A stretch of DNA of 64,000 nt from Sycobia sp. Sy_11 (GCA_018907035.1 JACCIC010000030.1:611501-675500), one strand, 5' to 3'; positions 9,930 through 23,203 are shown, numbered from the stretch's first letter. The notes: generated by a model from the letters alone, not told the origin. Made by a program: numbers and translations.

Positions 9930-10954
9930 GGCAGAGGAGTCGCTTATTTTTTTTTTTTACGTTGTTTTCTGGTCAAGAGCTAGATACGGATTAATATCTA
10001 TGTTTGCGTAGGGCGGAGATAGGGCCAGAATCGAGGGGCTCGTTGTCAAAGATACTTCCTCGGTGGCAAAGGATTGTTTTCCGCGAGGCTCGTTTTTTTT
10101 TTGCTCTCGAGACAACCATGATTTTTTTTTAAAGCATTTGAACGTAAAATTATTATAGATCATTTGCAGAAACAATACGTATTCTTTATATCAAGAAGTT
10201 TTCTCGGTCCAGTTTTATTTTATAATCTTTTCGCAATTTTGCATTGTACTCCATTCAATTTGTAGAATAAATAAATATTTGATAAGAATTAATTTGATAA
10301 GATTAGCTTAATAAATATGTTTGTATCTGATAACAAAATAAAAAATAAATTATGCGAAAATAAAAAATAAATTATCTGAAATATATCGCTAGACATAAGT
10401 AGGAAAGGACATACAATACGTATTTCACTCGTCGATTAATTTTAGCGATTACAGTAGCGAATTGCGAATCCGAATGATCGGTGTCCGTTTTAAAGAGATT
10501 AAAGAACATCTATCGATCGACTATTTGAAATAAAAAAAAACTTCTTTTTACTAATTTAACTAATTCGTTAATCGAGTCACTATAATCTAACGATCTCGAT
10601 AAATCCTCTTCACTGGCTACGATGTTGCTAAAGAGGATAAAAAAAAGTAAGTTTTTTTTTTATTTAAACTTTGTTAGACAAATGTTAAAAATGTTTAAAA
10701 AATATATCATTAAAAGTTATTATTAGATAAATCCTACTTGATGAATCGTAATTTTCAGAAAAAAATAGTATAAAAACGCCATTGTTGTTTTTCCACCCTT
10801 TGCTGTATATATATGTATGATTATAACGATACGAAAACGATCGTTCGCAGGCCCTGAGTACGAAGCTGGGCCTTGTTGCGCATGGAAAAGACAATACACG
10901 TAGCTCTTCAGACCCTCTCTGTCATTTCTCATGATATTATATCGACAACGCGGC

Positions 10955-11190
10955 CTCCGTAAGAATGAGGCCTCGGGGATCGACGCAATGGACGGGATCG
11001 GCGATCGCCGCGCCGATGTTCGATTGCTCGCGTAACGGCCGCGGCGTCAACGTTGGTCGGAAATCGAACGAGGATCACATCGAGACTCGTATGTGGCCGA
11101 GAAAATTTTACGGCCGAGATCTTGGGAGCAGTCCAGATTCTCGACTGTGGGTCAGAGAAATTTTATGGAACTTTAATTTTCCACCGGCCT
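10955..11190 (+). other. GC-richer patch with short open frame, unassigned
   Basis: About 55% GC over roughly 150 bases, with an open plus frame beginning ATGAGGCCTCGGGGATCG and running into a GT microsatellite. It lies 1 kb upstream of coding exon 1, so it may be part of a promoter or 5' exon of the minus-strand gene. No family and no convincing splice sites. Confidence 0.15.
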
Positions 11191-11194
11191 TGCC

Positions 11195-11198
<4 letters not shown>

Positions 11199-11229
<31 letters not shown>
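11199..11229. repeat. (GT)n microsatellite
   Basis: GT run of about 31 bases. Confidence 0.95.
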
Positions 11230-11230
<1 letters not shown>

Positions 11231-11397
11231 ATAATTCCTAAAGAATCTAATTCTAATAATCATTGAATGTCCCTGGCTTGTTCGGCAGATATATGCCATT
11301 CTCATGGAACTGCGTAATCTTCGAACGTACGACACGCCTTCGTAGTAATTTATTTTTATCTAGATTTTTTTTCGCTTACATTGCGGTGCTCCAAATG

Positions 11398-11401
<4 letters not shown>

Positions 11402-11428
<27 letters not shown>
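11402..11428. repeat. Poly(A) run
   Basis: Twenty-seven adenines. No retroposed gene body was recognised before it. Confidence 0.9.
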
Positions 11429-13098
11429 CCATGAAATCCTAACTTCTGTGATTAACGTTAGACCGCATTGAACTACAAAATATACTCCTTAGTTTATAGC
11501 GTATACGCGTATTGACTGGGATACAGCAGTCATTCTAGATTAAGCTTGAGAATTTTTCTACAAAATTTCTAAATCCATCGTTTTCTTTAATAGATGAATT
11601 TTTTGACCCTTAGCGGTAATTCTTCAGCGAGATGTATAAATGGATCACTACAGATATATATATATGTGTGATTATACACGACATCGTCAATGGAAATTTT
11701 GGTAATTATACGACTGTAAGTGTATAATTGTAACGAAATTTTTAATTATAAGAGCATGCGATTTTTACCATATAATCACAGTCAGACGATTCAGAAACAG
11801 TACTTGACATTTTGTTGTCTGTAATGTATACAGTAACCTAACCCTGTACACCCCTATACAGATTTTATTTGATCAAATTTTTATCAGAAAAGCCAAAATA
11901 ATTAGATACTCCATGCATCGACTCGTATATAAATGTATAGAGTAAATTGCCATTTTATGAATCAGAATGCTAAAAATTATTTTAACGATCCCCTGTATAG
12001 GGAAAAATTTTTTTGAAGACAAAAGAAACATATATTCTGTAATGTGCCATTCGTGCATTTTTTATGCAGTTTAAACTTTCCTCCGACGCTCAGAAATCTT
12101 GCAGGTGGATTTTTTAAGCACAGATCCCTCTCATGTACATAAACATATTAAGAATGCGTGTATATATATATATATATATAGAACGTACAAATTAAATTTA
12201 CAGGAAATGTATAGAAAAGCTTTTCCTATGCCGTGCAGTCGAAGATTTTACGATATTTATGTATCCCACGATGCTTAAAATTTAAATTCAGCGCAAAACA
12301 ATAATATTCTAAATAAAAATTTATTCCGTCTTCAGTAGGTTTCGATTTCAGTAGCTCAAAAAATATTTTTTCTTTCATTCGCATAATATTTGAAGCTAAA
12401 GATTGGGAATTTTCTTGTTCTACCATTAGAATTTCAATATTCAACATAGAATCTCGTTTAACATTAACGAACATTTTATAATTTACCAATTATCTACCAT
12501 TTTTATTTTATTTTTTTTTTTGTGATAACTTTGAGAATTGATTTTTGAGCGAAACGTGCACGAGCATCTCATATAAGATTAAATCAAGCATTATCAAAGT
12601 GGCCACGTTTAATTTTGCATATGGCAATGCCTTTGTACTTATATCTATACAATACTTATCTTTAAATTAATTTAACAGAGTAATTTAAAAGAATATCGTG
12701 ATTCTTTGTGCTTTTTTTTTTGAACCGACGATCTAAAAACCTGCACCCAATCATCTACAATCAGCATCGTACTTACGCGAAACGCTATATCCTCGTACTT
12801 ACTTTTACCCTGGCTCGAAGCTACGTACGAAAATCCCTCGAGATTCGCGGCGAATAAGGCGAAAAAATTGAAATACGCGGGACTCTATCGCGTACGCGTA
12901 TTCTGCGTCTGTCCAGGAATGTAAGAATAAGAAGAAAAAAAAAACTATAGCGGCTTTATGTGAGACTCGCCCGAGGCGCGTGCGTGCGATATCGCCCTTT
13001 TTACAGTTCTGCCACACCCCCCCCCCACCCTCAGACACCGATAATCACTCCATGTAACGCGTGTAATACTCGGCTCTATAACCGGCACTGCTTCGTTA

Positions 13099-13102
<4 letters not shown>

Positions 13103-13131
<29 letters not shown>
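13103..13131. repeat. (AT)n microsatellite
   Basis: AT run of about 29 bases. Confidence 0.9.
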
Positions 13132-13134
<3 letters not shown>

Positions 13135-13549
13135 CCGATCTGGCAGCTTTTTCCTCCGTTGCGGAGTTGCGTCCTCCTCCTTTTTTCGTCTTCACTTTTA
13201 TTTTTTTGTTTGTTCATTCCTTCGACGTAGACGCCTCGCTGACGCGCCTCATTGTACGTTAAAAGCGTGTCTCTCGAGTTCTGATTAAAAGCAATTATAT
13301 CTCGTACTTTATACCCGGGTCGTATCTGTCACACTCCCCGCTAATTTCTATAACGATCATCCTGATGCGTATATATATGGCGTGCGACTATACAGATGGT
13401 AGCTTATATATATATATGGACGATCTAATCGAACAGCTTGGTATCATTTGCACGTGTGAAAGATATTTTTTTTAAATACCTCGGACTTAATAATAGGGAA
13501 ACAGGCGAAATTGTTGAAAGGAGATTAACTAGATATGCAATTTTACTTA

Positions 13550-13553
13550 CACA

Positions 13554-13603
<50 letters not shown>
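13550..13603. repeat. (AC)n microsatellite
   Basis: AC run of about 50 bases with one interruption. Confidence 0.95.
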
Positions 13604-13606
<3 letters not shown>

Positions 13607-14234
13607 TATAGTATCTCATTTAAGAGAATGTGCAATTTATTCAATAAATTCAGAAGTAGAAAAATCCTCGATCATCGAATAAATATTTAAGTGTTGTTAT
13701 GTTGTTTCATTAAGTTGAATAAACTTATATTAGCTGGTAAAATTTTAACATGCCCGGTATGTTATATTTACTTGTCATGGGTAGACTCTCGAATTTCAAT
13801 TTTATAGATTGATTTTATATAATATACAAAATATTTCCAAGAATTTTTGTGAAACTACTGCAGGTAATGCCCACATACCCAACAATGCCCTAATTTTGTC
13901 ACACATTCTAACAGGAGATATATGTTAGAAGATATAAAAGAAGATATTAAAACATATAGAGAGATATAAATAATGAAGTTTTATAAAATTCAAAATAGGA
14001 AAAAATAAAGAATCTCTAGACTATTTGAAATACTAGTTGTTTTTTAAACGATCAAGAATTATCAACAAAATATATAGAAAAATTTACTTTCAGGATCATT
14101 TAAAAAGAAAAAAATTTCCATCCATATAAGTTTAGCTATAATTTAAAGCTTATCCCTTATTTCAAAATTCAGGATAGCTGTCACAATTAGCCGTTATGAA
14201 TTTGATATTATAAATGAACAAAAACATTTGTTAT

Positions 14235-14400
14235 TTGTCGCCCGGTTCAGACGTGGATTGTCTCGACATCGCACGGTCGAATCTGTAAGTTTGCAGACGT
14301 CCTACCGTAGCCTGCCGATATACGAAGAACGGCTGCGGCTTCTCTCGTACCTTTCGCCGGTACTCACGTCCACGTAATTATAGGCAGAATACTGTTTTAC
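14235..14400. other. Exon-like GC-richer island, either strand
   Basis: A patch of roughly 50% GC stands out in AT-rich DNA. On the plus strand about 50 codons stay open (FVARFRRGLSRHR, ending STOP near 14,380). On the minus strand a stretch including QYSAYNYVD ends exactly at a consensus GTGAGT donor (14,367-14,362). It could be a 5' exon of the minus-strand gene, a short exon of something else, or a regulatory patch. Confidence 0.25.
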
Positions 14401-15399
14401 CGGTATCGTGAAACACTCACAAAAGCATTTAAATTTATATTTATGCAATGCCTAAGGAAATTTAAACATTTTTTTAATTAAAAGTTGATTATAAATACAG
14501 GTATTTATAATGATTATTACGTGAAACGCTACATGCTGAGGAGCATCTGAAATATGTATGTATATCTAATTTAGAAATATTCCCTTTCGTATGTATGTAT
14601 ATCTGAATGTATTGAAATTTTTTTCATTATCAGTATACTGCAAGCATCAGTGCGTTTAGGTTAATTATTGACTATGCGTTTAATAATAAATTTCTTATAA
14701 TTCGCAGTAAATCGTACATCCGAATAATTTTACTAAGACGAACAATAATAAACATTCTATGAGGTGAAATTGATCTTTCTTAAGAATTCCTTAAAGTTCT
14801 TTTTTTGTTTTAAATTATAAAATCGACCATGATTGAGAGATGTATAAATAAAAAGAAATGATTACAAATTATATGATATAAATAATCGTAACAACGCCTA
14901 AATATTGAAATTTTGATATCTGTAACTTGAAAGGAAAATGTAAATTTTTTTCTGCTACTTTGAGACACTCAGAAAAAATGGAGACGTGAAAAAATATTAT
15001 GACGTACGTAAAATTAACTTAAATTTTTGGCTAAACCTGGTAAGGTTATGAGATCTGGCTAAATTAAAAATAATAAATGAAACTTTATTTTACGCGGTAT
15101 GAGTTTAAAACAAATCATTACTCAGCTATGAAGCAGATTTCTTTCCATCGCTTGTCCCACAAAGTTTTTTTCGTATCGGTTTCATTCGCACCTCCATTCA
15201 TATCCGTTAGCATCAGTGGACAATAGATTTTCCTTCCTTCTCGTGCAGTTCTGTTAGTAATTCACCAACAATTCTTATTTCTGATAATAGAGACTCTGAT
15301 AAAATTTGATTGTTTTTGTTTTTTGTAGGGTTTTATTTAGTTTAGGCATATATTGCGAGATTTTAGATCAAAATTTTTTTTTTATTTTTTAATTTATAT

Positions 15400-15910
15400 T
15401 AAAAACTGTACCGATGCTGACCGTTGTAAATGAAATTAACAAATATTTTTATCGATCTTGCAGTTGTATAAAATGAAAATAAATAATGTATATTAAAATA
15501 AGTAAATAATAAATAATAAGAATATTTTTATACTACTGTAAATAGATCAAAAATTTGTGAATTTAGTTTACAACGGTCGACATATACAAGTACAATTTTC
15601 AATTTTAAAAATATAAATAATAAAAATTTTAATTAAAATAAAAATATAAATGATCAATATTCTAAGTTAGCAAACTGATAATTACAACGACCACCTAAAC
15701 TGACCGTGTCTTATATTATTAAACTTTTTTATTTTATTCACTTATTTTATTTTTAATTTATTATTATTGGTAGTAGTAATTTTTATATCAGATTCTACGA
15801 GGATGATTGTAAACAATGACAGTATAACTGTCATTATATATTTATAATTTCATTGTTTTAAAAATACTGTAATTGTCCGAAAAAAATATTTGTTAATAAA
15901 ATTTGGATTG
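15400..15910. mobile_element. AT-rich element related to copy 1 (copy 2)
   Basis: The segment around 15,770-15,890 carries the same ordered blocks as the right arm of copy 1: GTAGTAGTAATTTTTAT, CAGATTCTACG, a GACAGT...ACTGTC pair, then CTGTAATTGTCCGAAAAAAATATT. Just left, GACCGTTGTAAA (15,419-15,430) is mirrored by TTTACAACGGTC (15,567-15,578). The C-rich core of copy 1 is absent. Diverged, non-coding. Confidence 0.5.
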
Positions 15911-16807
15911 CTAAATAACCAGCTCGCAATATCAAAATTCTCCACACAACGTATAGTAATTGTTATTGCAATATCATTGAAATCGACGAGATACGCACAG
16001 TAAAATAATTTCCTGAAAGTTTTATACCGTAATTGGCCTAAAAGTCTTAATTTAGATATCGTATTGAGCCGTCGTTCGTATTAACAGATAGGAAGATTTT
16101 TTTCTAAAAAAAATTTCAATCAATTTCAAGTTTTTTTTATTTCATATAAATCTTTATTTACGAAACATTTCGACGCGCTAAATCTCCTCGCGAAGTATAT
16201 AACCCAGTTTCTGTCCCGCATGTATTCCCGCGAATTTCTCTCCGCCGAAAGTAAATCGATTAAAGGCGTAATGTTCAATTCTTCTGCGTATAACATCGAC
16301 AATGCTGCGGCTTCCCCCCCCCCCACCCCCTCGGCAAGATCGGACAGATTTTTATCCATCGCGGTCAGTAAAGAGCAGCTGCGAAAGGAGAAGCCAAAAA
16401 AAAATAATAATAATAAATCGACTAATTCTCGCGCTAGACGTTTTGCAACTTTCACTGTAAGCCCCCCCCCCCCCCTCCCACCTGCAGCCAATTGACAAAT
16501 TATCCGCGATAACCATTTTTTCCTCTCGACAAAGTCGCAAAATTAATTCCGACGGAATTATACCGTTGAATAATGAAGGTCACCCACCGAGCAGCCGTAT
16601 GAAGGATTCTCGGCATGATAAATATCCGCCGAAAATCCCAAGACTTTCGAGTCCGTGATCGGGTACGAGAAAAAAAAAACGGAGAAAGAGGTTTCGTGGA
16701 TTATACACATATACATATATCGTTCACACATATTCTTTTGTGATACACCGATCTGAAGACTTTCACAGTTATGTAGATACTTCGATGAACCATGCATGAG
16801 CATATAC

Positions 16808-16809
<2 letters not shown>

Positions 16810-16844
<35 letters not shown>
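16810..16844. repeat. (AC)n microsatellite
   Basis: AC run of about 35 bases. Confidence 0.95.
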
Positions 16845-16846
<2 letters not shown>

Positions 16847-18754
16847 AAACAGAATAGGAAGAAAGAGAGAGAAAGTGCGAGCCAATAGAAAGCAAATATT
16901 TACCCTCGGTCGATTGACAATCGAATCGAAAACAAAAAAAAAGAAGAAGAAGAAGAGGAGGAGGATGAAAAAACGATGATCAGGATCTCGTCTCACTCGA
17001 GCGGAATGACGCATTGACAATGCAGAAGTCGCGCGAGCTAACCGATCTGCAAATCATCAGCTGTTCATATATATTACGAGGAATTTTTTGGCTCATTTTT
17101 TTTTCTGACAGCCACCTGTAATTGAAATGAATTATAACACCGATCGTTTTGTATTTGCCCCATTCTTCCTTCGTATCATTGAGCCTGGTATTTAAATTTC
17201 GTGCAAACGATCCTCGCTCGCAAAAGATCAAAGCTTTGACATATATATAGCTGGCAAATCAGTATTATACTGGACTTAGATTTTAAGGTGCTAATTTGGC
17301 TCGGAAAAAAATTTATCAAACTCTAATTAGAGCATCAGTTCTATAATTATGTAATATCTATCAAGTCTACGTTTTTTTTTTCATCGTCGAACGCTCACTC
17401 GATTCACTGTATCGGCAATATTAATGCCGATGCTTGATGAAGAAGAAAAAAAAAACTTGACGGACAGCCGATATCGATATTCGCGTCTTTTCTGTGATTG
17501 ATTCTTATATAAAAATTAATGGTGGCCAAGTCTTTCGCTCTAATATAAGAAATTTGTTCCTCGGGAGAAAATTAATTATATATATATATATGCTCCGAAT
17601 TCTATTTCATTGATTCTTAACCTCAATGTCTATTCTACTGTTCAAAAATATTTTTACCACACATATACATATATACATCTTTGATCTACCAAAAAGTATT
17701 TTACGATTTTTACGTATAATTTTTGAACTAATGGACATCTCATCGATGATTTGATGGGCGTTTATAGAGAATTGATTAAAATTGTAAGAAACCGGGTCAA
17801 TTACTTATACAGTTTTTTTTATAAATTTTTTTTATAAATTTTCTTTTTATTTACGTTTTCTTTTGAATGTTACGTACAATCCGGCTTTAAAATGAACGTC
17901 TGAAAGTATGAATTTTCATTGCCGACAAAAGCTATAGGGACATTTTAGTCACAAGTGCCACTATAGACAAGTATTTGTTCCGAATGCTTCGTATCGATCT
18001 CTTTTTCGAGATTCTGTTAAACAGAATAAAATTTTATTATATATTATTGCGATTACAGTAGGTAGTATAATTTCCGCTGAGCAGTGCATAATGCCAGCGA
18101 TATTTGTAATCCCACTGGCCAAATATCCTTTTAACCGGCTAAGTAAAAAAATTCGTAAATCGCATTTCGATTATTAAATTAATTATCAAATATTAAATAA
18201 TATAAAAAATTATAAAAAATTATAAAAAATTAATTAATATACTCTTCTATATAAGATTTCATTTTTTAGAAAGGATTTTTAGAAAGATATAAGAAAAGGA
18301 AAAAACACGAAAGATCGGATTGTATCTATATTACGCGTAAAATTCAAAGAGAAATTTATGAGAATTATATATACATAGAAAAAATTATAAAAGGTTTCGA
18401 AAAAAGAGGATCCGCTGGTCCTTAACCAAATAGGAAATAAAAACGAATATTAGTTGTTCATTCTAGAAGTTAAGACTCTTTACTGGTCTGAGTTTAAGTT
18501 CTGGTCTCGATCGATTGACAAAAACATATTCATAAAAAATTTACATCTTCCTTATTGACAAATCTATTCATAGACCACCTTCGCTAACTATGTATCAAAA
18601 GAAAAACAGAGCAACGTAAAATAATATTACGAACAGAATAAATATCTTTACAAATGTCAAAGGTAAAGATAAACTAAATAAATGTATTTGCTATAAAATT
18701 AAACATTTTCAGAAAGTTACGTAAAATGACACTAGCGAATAGTTTTATATATAG

Positions 18755-18756
<2 letters not shown>

Positions 18757-18798
<42 letters not shown>
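18757..18798. repeat. (AT)n microsatellite
   Basis: AT run of about 42 bases. Confidence 0.95.
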
Positions 18799-18801
<3 letters not shown>

Positions 18802-19019
18802 AAGAAACGAATTGCATAGGGCTTAGACGAATATTTCGCGAATAATTAAGCCGCACTCATAGATTTTCCACATCTTTCTGGTCTGTCGAGGGAATAAAAT
18901 TTATTAATCAAGAAACAACGGAGTCTTGGTACGGATAGAATTTTAACCAGCAAGCAGAGCGTGTCAAATTCCTTACGGCGCGGCGCCGCCTGGCATGTGT
19001 TACAAGTCCTAATTCTCTC

Positions 19020-19021
<2 letters not shown>

Positions 19022-19058
<37 letters not shown>
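19022..19058. repeat. (GT)n microsatellite
   Basis: GT run of about 37 bases. Confidence 0.95.
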
Positions 19059-19061
<3 letters not shown>

Positions 19062-20412
19062 TGCCGGAGAAATATGTGTTTCGACATTTTATTTCCCGTG
19101 ACACAAATCGCGCACCGCTGCATTTTCCACAATTCTTCAACGTGTTTTCAGACGACAGTTCCAGTATCGGATCCAGGAATCCGTAAGCGCCAATAGTATA
19201 GAGATAATGGAGAAACAAGCGCGTTTGTTAAGGCCGATATTTTCAGTATCGGCCAATAAGCTGCGACTCAATTTTAATTGTAAGATGCCGATTCTCATTT
19301 AGCGATAGGGCATACTTGTGTTCGAAAGAACGTATCCTTTACGAGCCAAGAGGGTTCATTGGAATATCGTTCCGTTAAATCTCGCTATCCGTGTCGATGG
19401 GCCATCTAAAGCAGCGGTTTTATCAAAAGAACTCGTACAAAGATGTAATACTCAACGAATCTCCATTCTAGAACTAAAGAAAGAAATTTATTCCTACGTA
19501 CTTTTGTTCTTTGCGTCCCAATTTACATTCGTCAAATATTATTCTAATCACGAACGTTTCAATTTCATGTTTTTGTTTGAGAACATTATTTTTTTTGTCA
19601 AATACGACACAAGGCGTTGTTTAGTTGCGCGGGTGACCGAACAAAATCATAATTTCCAATTTGCAGAACTAGATCGAATGAGTGAAAATATAAGAAAAAT
19701 TTTGTAAGTCTATTATTTTTATTTCTGTACTGATATATCTCAATGATCAAGCTGTCTGAATCCAAATCTGTAAGACGATATAATTACATTCATAAACAAG
19801 GTTTAGAATTTGTAAATTCAATATTGTGCTATTCTAGAGATTTCCTTTGACGCATTACACGTGTCTATCAGTTCGACTTAACACGCTAAAAAAAATTAGT
19901 ACGAAATTACATAAAATTTTCCTATGGTGGATCTTGTGGAGTTATGGCAATCGACATTTGGATGTGTGTAACGATGTATCTTTCTGAGAACTCTATTAAA
20001 GTGAAAAAAAGACACTCTATACTCAAATATTGAGAGGAATACGAATATATGGTTGATCGGAATATTCGGAATTGCGCATCGTGTACAATATTACGAAGAC
20101 CATCGAGAAGGCCACCTGATAACGGGAGTATCCAAATTGAAATTGATTTTTCGAATTGAGCACAGAGGGTATAGAAAAAAAAATATACAACGAGAGGTTC
20201 GGATCTAACTGCCGCCTAGCGGGCACATAGTACGCAAGAACTCGTAAATCGTTCGATAATTAATATTTATCACGTTCTACTCCGTCGCGATTGGTTCCGA
20301 TCAAAATCAACGTCTGGCAGCTGGCACGGTTCACCCCCTCCTTCAGCCGAACGACAAAATCATCGGCGCATCTCCGACGGTTTACTTTCAAAATTCAAGT
20401 ACATTACGTATA

Positions 20413-20430
20413 CGCGCGCGCGCGCGCGCG
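20413..20430. repeat. (CG)9 run
   Basis: Eighteen bases of alternating C and G, unusual in an AT-rich genome. Confidence 0.9.
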
Positions 20431-21818
20431 AGTGTGCGAGTATAGGTAATTTGTAAACAAAGGAAACAGAAAGAGGCCCTGGGAGGCTACCTTGGGGCAG
20501 TCCCGCGCGCGTTGCGAGAACGAGGGAAGGGGAGGAGATAACCGTATGGGAAAACGACACCATCTCGCCGATCTATCCGAACGATAAGATTGAAAAGCCA
20601 AGAACATGCTCCGTCTAAAAAGATGAGAAAAAAAGAGTAAGGTAAAAAAGAAACCCTCCCCGTAACGCGGATGTACGTATATGAATTAGCGGCGCGCGAT
20701 TCGATAGATCGAAGACAAGGCGGAAAAATCAATAGATATCGTTGCTCGATCGGCAGAAGGTTGGTATCTTTTCCATCGATTCCACCTTGAACATTTATAT
20801 AGGTTTTCTTGTTGCGAGCGTAATGGGTCATTAATCTCTCAGAGGAGAGTCAATTTAATTTGACATATCGACGGCTCCTATTAGTACCAGATGATTAAAA
20901 AAAAAATAATAAAATAAAACATGTTATAAAACGTTATGCAAAATCGACTTTTTATACAATGCTTGGTTTTTCGAGTGCGTGCAATATGATTTCGTTCCCA
21001 GTCCAGATTACATACAGTACTATCGATCTAAGAGATTTCGTAAATGACTTCGTAGAGCGTTCGATAAAGTATCTATGGGGAGTCGCACGTTAGAGTTGCA
21101 GTGTAAGATGTCAAGGTCTGCCGGGACACATTTTGTAGGAGGAATTTCGAGGCTTGGATAGTAATGCACGACCTCTAAACCTCTCATTATCGTCGAATGA
21201 TAGTCCGAAGTCCTCTCTTCCCGATAGACTGATCGAGGCTGCCATAAGTATACAATTAAAACGACACTTTTGGAAACGCTCCACTCATGGAACAGCGCGC
21301 AACACACTTTTAGCAAAGCTATTTCTGAAGTTTTATATATGTGTACATAGCGATGACGGTCTATAATTAGATTTAAAAATGGCATTATATTGCCATAATG
21401 ATTCAAATTAAAATTTATGGATTTTGTCTTTTAAACGGTACAGTATATGAATGGGAGCCGTCGATTTGAAAGCCATCCGCTAGGTGAGAATCATAATTGA
21501 TTCCAAGCCGACTTCTTTTGTGAAGGGACAAATGTTCGATGAATTGCGCAATGAAGGGCGAAAACCAAAGGTATATTTTAGCTTTGAAATCGCAATTCAA
21601 TCGTTCATTGTATCCTCCGTCACCGCCGAATGGCATTTCCTTCAATACACAGCAAAGTCTCGGATAAATTATTCCGTAACGCAATCGCCCATCAAGTACG
21701 CGATGTAACACACACTCCATTAAGCATGCGCTTTATTGCAATTCATTACGCTCGACTTAAGAGCCGTTTTCTAAGTAAATATTCTCATTAAAAAAATTCT
21801 AAAGCTACTTCACTGTCA

Positions 21819-21819
<1 letters not shown>

Positions 21820-21867
<48 letters not shown>
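21820..21867. repeat. (AT)n microsatellite
   Basis: AT run of about 48 bases. Confidence 0.95.
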
Positions 21868-21870
<3 letters not shown>

Positions 21871-22561
21871 GTAAGATTAAGTAGACGCGTAACGTTAAGT
21901 AGATGGGACGACGGGAGCAATTCAATACGATCGGTTCGAGCTCCGCCGTAAGTGTAACGAGAAAAACCTGCTCGCTATTTATACGGCCTGTCGCGAAAAA
22001 ACAACGCAAATACGAATAATCGCGGTTTTTTTTTGGTTTTTTTTGTTTGACACCTTTGGAAATTACAATTGGAATTCAATCGAGGACGACGCGATCGCGC
22101 CCGAGAAATCGGAAAACTGCAATCGGGCAATTTTGAGGCGGTATCCAGTACACGTTAATGAGTTTAAGATTCATGACGATCTGTGAAGAATCCTTTGTTG
22201 CTTCTCAAGGGGAGCGCTGAAACGTGCTTTGATTTTTTTTTTGTTCTTTTTCAATAATTATCCAGAACGTCGAGATGAATCGGCGTTGTTGACGAGCGCG
22301 TCAAAAGTTGCCGTAGAATACACTCGCATATAGTTGTCGCGATGGCGCGAAGGCCTCGTGCTTATCAGAGATACAATGCACGGGGCTCGAATTTGTTCTT
22401 CAGAAGACGATTTTCTATAAAAATGGTCCACTGATTCCTGTACTAAATAATTTCCGAATAAATTATCATTCTGCCGAAAAATTAATTTTGAAATTTTCAA
22501 TCGGATTTCTTAGACTAAAAGATCATTCCAATAGCAATTATTTGCACTGCAATATGAAGAG

Positions 22562-23006
22562 TCCATGTTTAAGAATCTGAGGAAGAAATCCACTACTCTT
22601 CAGATTTTAAATACAAATTCTTGTGACTCTATTTTGATACAATTACGAAAGCCTCTTCAAATCTCGTGGGAGAATCTGCCATGCATTTTAAAAGTATTTC
22701 TTATAGTTTGCTTTGAGTGAACGAACGAAGGAGACACTGCAGAAAAAAGCGGTTCAAACTTGTAGAATTTAAAAGTGTAAACATTCGACAGTTTCTCTCA
22801 AGGTCTGGCAAAATATAGGTAATATATATATATATAGCTAATTTGAATTGTCAAAAGCAAACTATAAGAAATACTTTTAAAATGCATGGCAGATTCTCCC
22901 ACGACATTTGAAGAAGCTTTCGTAATTGTATCAAAATAGAGTTACAAGAATTTTTATTTAAAATGTGAAAAGTAGTCAATTTCTTCCTTGAATTCTTAAA
23001 CGTGGA
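22562..23006. mobile_element. Foldback MITE with ~154-bp inverted arms
   Basis: The left arm (about 22,562-22,714) and right arm (about 22,852-23,006) are near-identical reverse complements over roughly 154 bases. They share long exact blocks such as AATCTGCCATGCATTTTAAA and AAGTATTTCTTATAGTTTGC. The 137-base spacer has no coding frame. High arm identity suggests recent insertion or gene conversion. The outer ends start TCCA(T/C)GTTTAAG. No obvious target-site duplication was confirmed. Confidence 0.8.
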
Positions 23007-23173
23007 TAAATAAAAAAAATATGGTATATGTCCTTCCGAATATGAGATGATCGGTAAGTCAGAGTAAACGGTTCCGTAGTTTGTTTGTGTAACGTCTACA
23101 GACCAAAAGACGCTGTGTCTTTATTGATTAGTATGATGATGATACATTAATAAGTATATGCGCGAATCCTTGT

Positions 23174-23203
23174 CGCGCGCGCGCACACACACACACACAC
23201 ACA
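23174..23203. repeat. Compound (CG)n(AC)n microsatellite
   Basis: CG run of about 11 bases joined to an AC run of about 20. Confidence 0.9.

Larger units (their letters stand above)
11430..14230. other. AT-rich stretch, no gene supported
   Basis: An 87-codon minus frame (12,489-12,226) is non-repetitive, but it starts at TTG and matches nothing I know. The remainder is AT-rich with AT and AC microsatellites. Confidence 0.5.
15920..22560. other. Mostly AT-rich stretch, no gene supported
   Basis: Unassigned frames occur at 16,491-16,126 (minus, TTG start), 19,318-19,707 (plus, GTG start) and 21,720-21,020 (minus, two abutting frames in different phase). None has a recognisable motif or splice pattern. 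The last pair could be a frame-shifted relic. Confidence 0.45.

Noticed and set aside
20020..20230. 67-codon minus frame ending MRNSEYSDQPYIRIPLNI
   Set aside because: Looks like protein, but too short, no start context, and no family I can name.
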